DNA of 64,000 bases from Aquatica leii (taxonomy: Eukaryota > Arthropoda > Insecta > Coleoptera > Lampyridae): NCBI GenBank assembly GCA_035610365.1, contig CM069432.1, forward strand, positions 241,766,104 through 241,830,103, read 5' to 3'. A model generated the notes under the pieces. That model worked only from the letters and a program-made list of their open reading frames with translations, ran no database searches and had not been told where the DNA came from. Positions within the stretch are counted from its first letter, which is position 1; each line of letters opens with the position of its first letter. This document shows positions 57,269-64,000 of this stretch, piece after piece. The position numbers and the translations under genes were made by a program.

Positions 57269-58935
57269 ATGTCTTATAGCAAACCTGGTCCGTCGAATAA
57301 AAGACAAAATGTATCGAAATCCCGTAATTTTCTTGCAGAATGGGAAACAAAATTCCTTTTTACCGAGAGTAAGGCATCGAAACACATATGTCTCATTTGT
57401 GCTGCTACTGTTGCGGTTGTTAAAAATTTAATTTAAAAAGACATTTTCGTAAGAATCATAAAAATTTTAATACAGATTACCCGGAGGGTAGTACTCTCAG
57501 AACCGATTATATTGCAAAGAAGAAGAAATCTATTTTTTCTCAGCAACATATTTTTCATGTAAAACATGAGGAAATGAAGAGTATGGTAAAAGCTCCATAT
57601 GAGATCTCTCTTGTCTTGGCGAGAAAGAAAAAACCTTATTCTGACTGAGAAATTATAAAAGAAGCTTTGTTATTTTTGCGGAAAATACTCAAGAAAGTAG
57701 TATTCAAAATATGGCAAGCAATATGTCTCTTTCTCGCAATACCGTAACCAGAACGGTGGAAGAAATGGCTATTAATGTGTTCAACCAGATAAAACTGTAA
57801 CGTAAATATTATTCTTTGGTTGTTGATCAAACGTGCGATTTGACTGGAATGGCTCCGTTAGCCATTTTTGTACAATGGGTTGAAGTGTGTGATTTATCCA
57901 CGACAACTACTGGATACGATATCTTCCAAAAACTCAAAGATTGTATTGATTGGAACAAATTTCAATCAATTTGTACTGATCGAGCAAACATAATGGTTTT
58001 GTGGCTTTACTTGAAAAACTCATTGGTCGCGAATTATTTTCTTATCACTGCATTATTCATCTGGAAGCTGTTTGTGCAAATGATATGAAATTCAGTCACA
58101 TCATTAAGCCTGTTGTGCGCTGTATAAATTATATCCGAGTAAATGCACTTCACCGTCGTGAATTCAGAGTTAATGAACATGGTGAGTTACTTCTTTATTG
58201 CACTGTTCGATAGTTGTCAAAAGGAGAAATGTTAAGCTGGGTTTTTAAATTGAAAGAGCAGGTTTTGTTATTTTCAGAAGAACAAAATACAATTCCTGAA
58301 GAGAGTAATTTATTTAAAGATTACGGATGGCTATGTCATTTTGCTTTCTTGGTGGACATGACAAGTCACCTCAATAAAATCAATTTAAAATTACAAGGCA
58401 AAGATTGCTCATTACCAGTAATGGTAAATAATGTTAGCGGCTTCAGGGCTAAATTGAAATTATTTATAAATTACGAGAAAAAACCTTGTTGGAAATTAAG
58501 AACACCTCAGAAAATATTTCGCTTTGTTGACATCCTTTAATACGTGTTTTAAAAATTTTGATGCAGAAAAGGAAACAATATCCCTTTTCTGAATCTATTT
58601 GCAATTAAGTCTGAAAAGTTGGTGCAATATTTCCCAACTATACAACTTGAATTAACGGACCTACAACATCACTTGCTACTCAAAAATAAATTTACGGAGC
58701 TCATCAAATCACAAACGACAGAAGAGTCAGTCTTCAAGCTATGCCTTGTGTGTGTCGATTTGGCTCAACATACTTGTGCGAACGATTCTTTTCGTCATTA
58801 AATTTCATAAAAAATAAGTATCGAACAACGCTGACGCGAGGTTATCTCTGAGATTTATCAATATTATCAACTTCTGCAGTTCAACCAAACATTGAAGAAC
58901 TACTTGACAATAAGAAAATACAGAACGCACATTAG
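57269..58935 (+). pseudogene. hAT transposase pseudogene, GTF2IRD2-like
   Basis: From ATG 57269: FLAEWETKFLFTESKASKHI and CLICAATVAV (57325-57415) form a BED-like finger start; the His pair follows in another frame. Next come VVDQTCDLTGMAPLAIFVQW (57820-57878; first Asp region), CTDRANIMVL (57973-58002; degraded TDGAPAM), CIIHLEAVCANDMKFSHIIK (58056-58108), FLVDMTSHLNKINLKLQGKD (58346-58405), and the dimerisation end STYLCERFFSSLNFIKNKYR (58770-58829). It ends at a TAG at 58933-58935. The set belongs to hAT proteins of the GTF2IRD2/ZBED type. At least eight frame breaks. TIRs were not found with confidence. Confidence 0.8.
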
Positions 58936-61900
58936 AACTAAGCAAATTTTCTATTATCTATCGTTATCTTTTTCTGTTTTAACTTAAGACTGAATATTTG
59001 CTGATAAACGTTTCCAATATCTTCTAAATCTAAAGAGTTTTGTTTTATTCTTACCTTCTTAATTTGTATCTGTTGATGACAATAAGTGCTTAATAATTAA
59101 TTAAACTTCGATTAATGATGAAATATGTCTTTGGTTCGTAAATAGATGAGTTCTAAAAATATGGCCCACTTCATTTTTAAGTTGGGCTCCGTTGTTCTAG
59201 CGCTTAGTTTTTGGGTTATTAATGACATACTATCTAAAGTCGTTGCCACGAAAGATTATCCCTGTGTCATCAGCGTGAGATTTTAGAAAACATGTACCAT
59301 TATTAAAATAAAAAAAGGAAAACTGTGAGTACAACAGAGATAACACCAGTTTTTGTTTGTGCTATAAATCCATCTCTCAATTGACTTCATCGTTAATTGA
59401 CATTAGTTGACATTTTTCATAAGACGCTCATGTATATTTCAAATTTTCAGTTCTATCAAGTATACAAAAAAGCTACAAACGACCAACAAAGCACGTTAAA
59501 GTTCAATTTAAACCACCGTATGTGTAATTAAGCTAATTATTCATCCAAATAATTCGTATTTTTATTTAATGATAACAAATATTTAAAAAACAGCAGTTCT
59601 TTAACAAATAGTAATTTCGTAGAATAGTGTTTGGATTAAAAGCAATTAGCATTGCCAACACTAGAAATTTAGTAAAGTTTAGTTTTTAACCAGCAACTGC
59701 ATTTTAAAGTAACTGATTTCATTAGCGAGTTTTTACTTAATTGAGATGCATACGAGGATAGCGTAATGACTATATCTTCAGATTTTGATATTTTTTATTA
59801 ACTGCTTAACCATATATTATTTTTTGCAGTATTTTGCATTTAACATCTTAACACATTAGCTCTATACTATTAATTTTTGCTTTGCCCTTTTTAATCAATT
59901 TTATTTTTTTAGTACGCCTTTTTTCCATTTCTGAATTCTAACTATTATTAAATTTTCATCCCCAATCTTAGTATTTAAATTACCTTAATTATTATTACTG
60001 ATATTACTTCATAACTTTTGTATAACCTTATTGTTGATAAATAAAAATACAAATCAACTAAACTGCAGTCTTTCAAAATTAAAATTGCGAGCAAACTATT
60101 TTTAATGCTCCAGATGTACAATTATGCAAAAAAGCTAATTAAAAAGTTGTTCATTTAGAATATCCACAGAATTATTAATGATAGAAATAAATCCTAGAAT
60201 AGTACAAACGACAAAAAAATTATAATAAAATCTTAAATTATAATTCGAAAATGCGACAAGCTTGCGAATTTTTAGGTTAATTGTTATTTAAAAGATTTAT
60301 GATCTTTCGACGCTTTTTCTACAGTAATCCCTTTTTAAGACTTGGCAAAGTTTTAGTTGTCATATAAATTTTCAAGTCGGAGCCGGAGCTACTACAATCA
60401 AAGCATGCAACATTGGATTGCAATCAGACCAAAGACAAAACTGTGAAGCTCCTAGTTATATATGTAAATAATCGAGGCTGTCCCAACTTTCAAATACTAA
60501 AAATGACTTCTAGAAAAATCTTATATTTGCACATCAAAAAGCAAGATAAAGCTTTTGAAGTGCTTTGACCCAGATTTTGGACCACCCAGCATATCAGAGA
60601 GCTTTGACCTTATCGCACCAAAATTTTATACATTACAGAATGTCCCTATCCCCAATTCTCAACCGACAAATTAACATCCCGCTAGATAAGAGATACAATT
60701 ATACTTTACGCTAATTTACAAGCAATATTAAACAGAGAGCGACCGTTTTAGTTTGTATAATAAGGTGTCTAGACTACATTAAATCTAGTACGTTCCGTTT
60801 ACTACTCCTTATGGATTTTATTATCTTTATAAGTTTACATCTCCATACAATCCCGCGTAGAACAATGTAACTTTCTAATTGTGCTACCCGCAGCTAATCG
60901 TTTTGAATAACTTTTTTCCAAATTCCAACAAAGCCCTCAATTCAATTTATTACTTAACTATCAAACTGAATTAACTCCCAAGTTTGATTGAACCAAGAAG
61001 TTATGTTTGACTTTTCCATTAACAAACTTCTTGTCAAAATTTTAACCCACTATTGTCACGGCGAGCACGTAACCAAAATTTAACTTTTTCATTCTTTGAC
61101 TAACTAACTTTCTTATATTTTATCAGTAAATATAAGTGAAAACTTTTTACAAAGAAAAAATTAATAAGGTCTCATAATTAAATAAAAAATAACACAAAAA
61201 AAAACGATTTTCTTTATAACCGAATTATGCAAATTGCATTAATCCAGAAAACCGCGAAAATTACAAGATAAATAAAAGCAACGCCAAAAATCTGGCTCAT
61301 ACCTGGGATTATTCTCTTAATAATATCCGCAACAAAGAAGAAAGTAAATTTAGTTTTTGTTATAATATAATTAACGTTTAATTAAAACTTTGTCTACAAC
61401 AAAATTGTACCCGTAATTTGGAATTTACATTAACTGTGTAATCAGATAGTGTCTTGTAACTTAAATATCAGTTTGCGTAAATTGTAAAGAAAGAAGAGAT
61501 TATTACATTATTAACGAGCTAAGGAGAAAGAATTTTTAATTACCAAATTATACTAAGTAATTACACAAATATATTTCTTAGGTAACGAGTTTTTATTTGA
61601 ATATTTTTGTGAGTAATTACTTTATATGTATATATAATACCGATTACTCGTTGCTAGCAAGAATTAATTATTATTTACAACTAGCGAAAAATTTGTTTGT
61701 TCGTGTCATCAACCTCATTAATTAAATTCAAATGTCAATATAGTTGACGAACTTATAGAACTATTTTAAAGTTGTTTGTGCTATTTTATGATACCATTCG
61801 GTTTGGAAAAGCACTGGAAATTACAAAAGACGTGAGTCATGAATCACTTTTAGAATTTATTATCAGTCATCATAAACAAGAAGTCGCAAATCCTCATTCT

Positions 61901-62131
61901 TCAAAAATAATTACAAAAGACTCTAACTGAAATTTCCACATAAAGAAGTTAGGACGTACAGAAATCCAAGCGAATGGAATCTCTTTATGGAAAAATTTAG
62001 GCAAGGACACAGTAAGTGTCCGTCGATACTACAAATCTCAATGAATCTATAATTCCATATTTATCTAAGAAATCAGCTTTACGATAGCTAAAAGAAAAAT
62101 TAATCGATGGAAAATATAACTAGAGAAGTAA
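58936..62131. other. No gene recognised; AT-rich
   Basis: A TGGCCCACTT...GGGCTCCG stretch at 59162-59193 might be the decayed right end of the preceding hAT. Otherwise I see no motif. At 61805-61990 a weak coding-like stretch (KALEITKDVSHESLLEFI) was seen without family. Confidence 0.5.
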
Positions 62132-64000
62132 TCTACACTAATATTATAAAGAGGAAAGATTTGTATTTTTGTATGTAACGAATAAACTCAAAAAGTACTG
62201 GACCGATTTTAATAATTCTTTTTTCATTAGAAAGCTACATTATCACTGAGTAACATAGGCTATATTTAGTACTAGATTACTATAGAAATCTTTAGAAATT
62301 CCTATTAAAACCAACATAAGGTGTAAAAAAATTAGCCATAGAATGTCTTTCATCGCATACGCTGCGAAGAGTATTAATGATAGGACAAAAAAATGTTCGA
62401 CAATATTATAGAATATATCAATATCTACAAAAAAATTCGCGAGACCATATGTCTAACTATTGTAGTTACGTCACTATAACTACTTTTTTACATTTAACAA
62501 ATTGATAGAAATGCCGATTAAAATCAGACCGTGTTATCCATCCCATTTATAAATTTTTATCCAAATAAATAATTTAATATTCAAGACTGTCTCAATACCT
62601 GATGATTGCTTTTTTAATTATTGAAATAGGACATTCCATTCAAAAGATATCATGAAATTAAAATAAAAATACATGCCGGCGGCGGCTGCCACGCAGCTCG
62701 ATTTCTCAATGTCCGTTAAGGCTTAGAGAGTTGTTTGTGGTAATATTATTATTTTGTTTTCCCTCGGAACCTCTCAAATTATGGGACACGTTTAAAGATG
62801 ATTTGTGTGAAGACATCAGACATATAGCCCAAGAACGAGGTTCCGATTATGATGTATATAACGAAGCTTTAATACAAATCGAAAACAAACTTTTAGAATT
62901 AAATGACAAAAGTTTAAGAGACTTTGGATTACCTTCTCCGAATCGCTCACAAAATGTAGTTGATGCCATACCGTGCCGTACATATGATGTTAACGAGTTG
63001 TCAGAATTTGTCAATTCAAATGTACCCAAGTTAGTGGCAGATCAAAAAATAGCGTACGATGTTATAATTGAAAGTGTGCAAAATAACAGTGGTCAACTAT
63101 TTTTTTTGGACGCGCCCGATGGCACGGGTAAAACCTTTCTTGCCAATTTAGTATTGTCAAAAGTACGATTATCCGGAAGAAAAGCACTGGCAGTGGCATC
63201 GTCAGGAATAGCTGCAACCCTATTAAATGATGGGAAAACGGCTCACTCTACATTTAAATTACCGTTGGCTGTTTTTCTTTAGTCTATCCCGACATCAACA
63301 ATCTTACAGTAAGAAATTTCCATTGGCTCTGTTCGAGAGCGATATTGTCACCCAGAAACGACTCAGTAAATGAGATAAACAAAATTATTATTGAAAAAGT
63401 ACCAGGTGATTTTAAATGTTACAAATCTGTTGACACTGTGTGCAACATCGAAGATACAGTGCACAGGAATTTTTAAATTCCCTTAATCCTGATGGCTTGC
63501 CACCTCATGAACTAAAATTAAAAATAGGTACGCCTGTTATACTTTTAAGAAATTTAAGCCCTCCCAATATGTGTAATGGTACAAGACTATTGATCAAAGA
63601 ATTAAGAGATAATGTGATTGTAGCAACTATCATTACGGGTCCCGCGGCCGGTCAGCTCGCACATGTTCCGCGGATCCCGATGATACCAACTGATTTGCCC
63701 ATATCTTTTAAAAGGTTACAGTTCCCTTTAAAAATATCCTTTGCCCTAACAATAAATAAATCCCAGGGACAAACTTTTTCCATAGTTGGTATCGACTTAA
63801 GGAAAGAATGCTTTTCCCACGAGCAATTGTATGTGGCACTTTCTCGAGTAGGATCTCCTGAAAATCAATACGTTTTGTTGCCACCTACAAATACCACAGC
63901 CAACGTAGTGTACAGGGAGGCTTTAAGATAAGCATACATTTTTTTTTTAATTTAGTGATTCATGGTCGTTTTAATTAGCATGCTTATAACTTAAATATCT
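62132..64000 (+). mobile_element. Helitron, 5' end and helicase, cut by window end
   Basis: TCTACACTAATATTATAAAG (62132-62151) is the standard TC-starting 5' end of insect Helitrons, directly after an A, and is followed by the usual stretch around ACTGGACCGATTTTAATAAT (62198-62217). The Pif1-type helicase follows in the same direction. The 3' end with its hairpin and CTRR lies beyond the window. Confidence 0.85.
62731..63931 (+). pseudogene. Helitron Pif1-like helicase, internally deleted
   Basis: The first part (to 63282) has LWDTFKDDLCEDIRHIAQER and, at 63111-63150, APDGTGKTFLANLVL with the Walker A Gly-Lys-Thr, then AVASSGIAATLL and KTAHSTFKLP, motifs Ia-I. A large piece is missing after 63282: Walker B and the middle motifs are absent. 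The sequence continues with SPRNDSVNEINKIIIEKVPG (63353-63412), a frame change near 63470, then [20 protein letters not shown] (63530-63588), [20 protein letters not shown] (63738-63797) and [20 protein letters not shown] (63828-63890), helicase motifs V and VI. The Rep (HUH) domain typical of autonomous Helitrons is not present before it. Confidence 0.88.

Noticed and set aside
1..64000. tRNA genes, CRISPR arrays, bacterial or phage genes
   Set aside because: No tRNA-like box pair, spacer-repeat array or prokaryotic gene organisation was seen; introns, LTRs and TIR elements are eukaryotic.

Overview
The window looks like AT-rich nuclear DNA from an arthropod, most likely an insect. Short spliceosomal introns, eukaryotic polyadenylation signals and a crowd of insect-type transposable elements (Jockey-like, BEL/Pao, Copia, piggyBac, Tc1/mariner, hAT, Helitron, Penelope-like) point that way; beetle or bug is a guess. 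No CRISPR, operon, tRNA or bacterial feature was seen. Almost every coding trace belongs to a mobile element, most of them broken. The one convincing host-gene piece is a minus-strand exon at 51304-51574.

Layout. 1-1868: no gene. 1869-6635: a DNA transposon with 14-bp perfect terminal inverted repeats (TIRs) carrying a broken transposase and a nearly intact six-exon DUF4806 gene. 6700-11540: a decayed Copia element interrupted by a Jockey-like non-LTR element, then a lone foldback-family arm. 12170-12752: piggyBac remnant. 12790-17404: a second Copia with its 3' LTR, split by a non-LTR element with an 11-bp target site duplication (TSD), itself split by a Penelope-like fragment with a hammerhead-like motif. 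17405-19930: mostly featureless. 19935-23480: Jockey-like element carrying a 404-bp hAT-type MITE with a perfect 8-bp TSD. 23500-30470: a mariner split by a BEL/Pao LTR retrotransposon (24035-30025, minus strand, 185-bp LTRs differing at 2 sites, 5-bp TSD ACGAT). 30599-31976: Tc1-like element with about 105-bp TIRs.

33309-39819 is a three-level nest: an unclassified DNA transposon (TSD ATAA) holds a piggyBac (TSD TTAA), which holds a Penelope-like inverted repeat (TSD of 14 bp) whose two arms each carry a hammerhead ribozyme motif. 40010-40766: near-perfect foldback. 40936-41035: fragment of 18S rRNA gene. 42819-46083: hAT with a ZBED-type transposase pseudogene. 46312-47110: DUF4817 fragment. 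47120-49855: third Copia with candidate 3' LTR. 51304-51574: host exon. 55676-56130: second foldback. 56730-58935: Jockey RT scrap and a second hAT. 62132 to the end: Helitron with an internally deleted helicase.

The elements do not form a common pathway; the useful information is the order of insertions. Several junctions put host-element coding sequence back in register when the insert and one TSD copy are removed. Because the BEL LTRs are nearly identical while its coding region has several single-base frameshifts in homopolymer runs, some breaks in this window may be assembly errors rather than old mutations.
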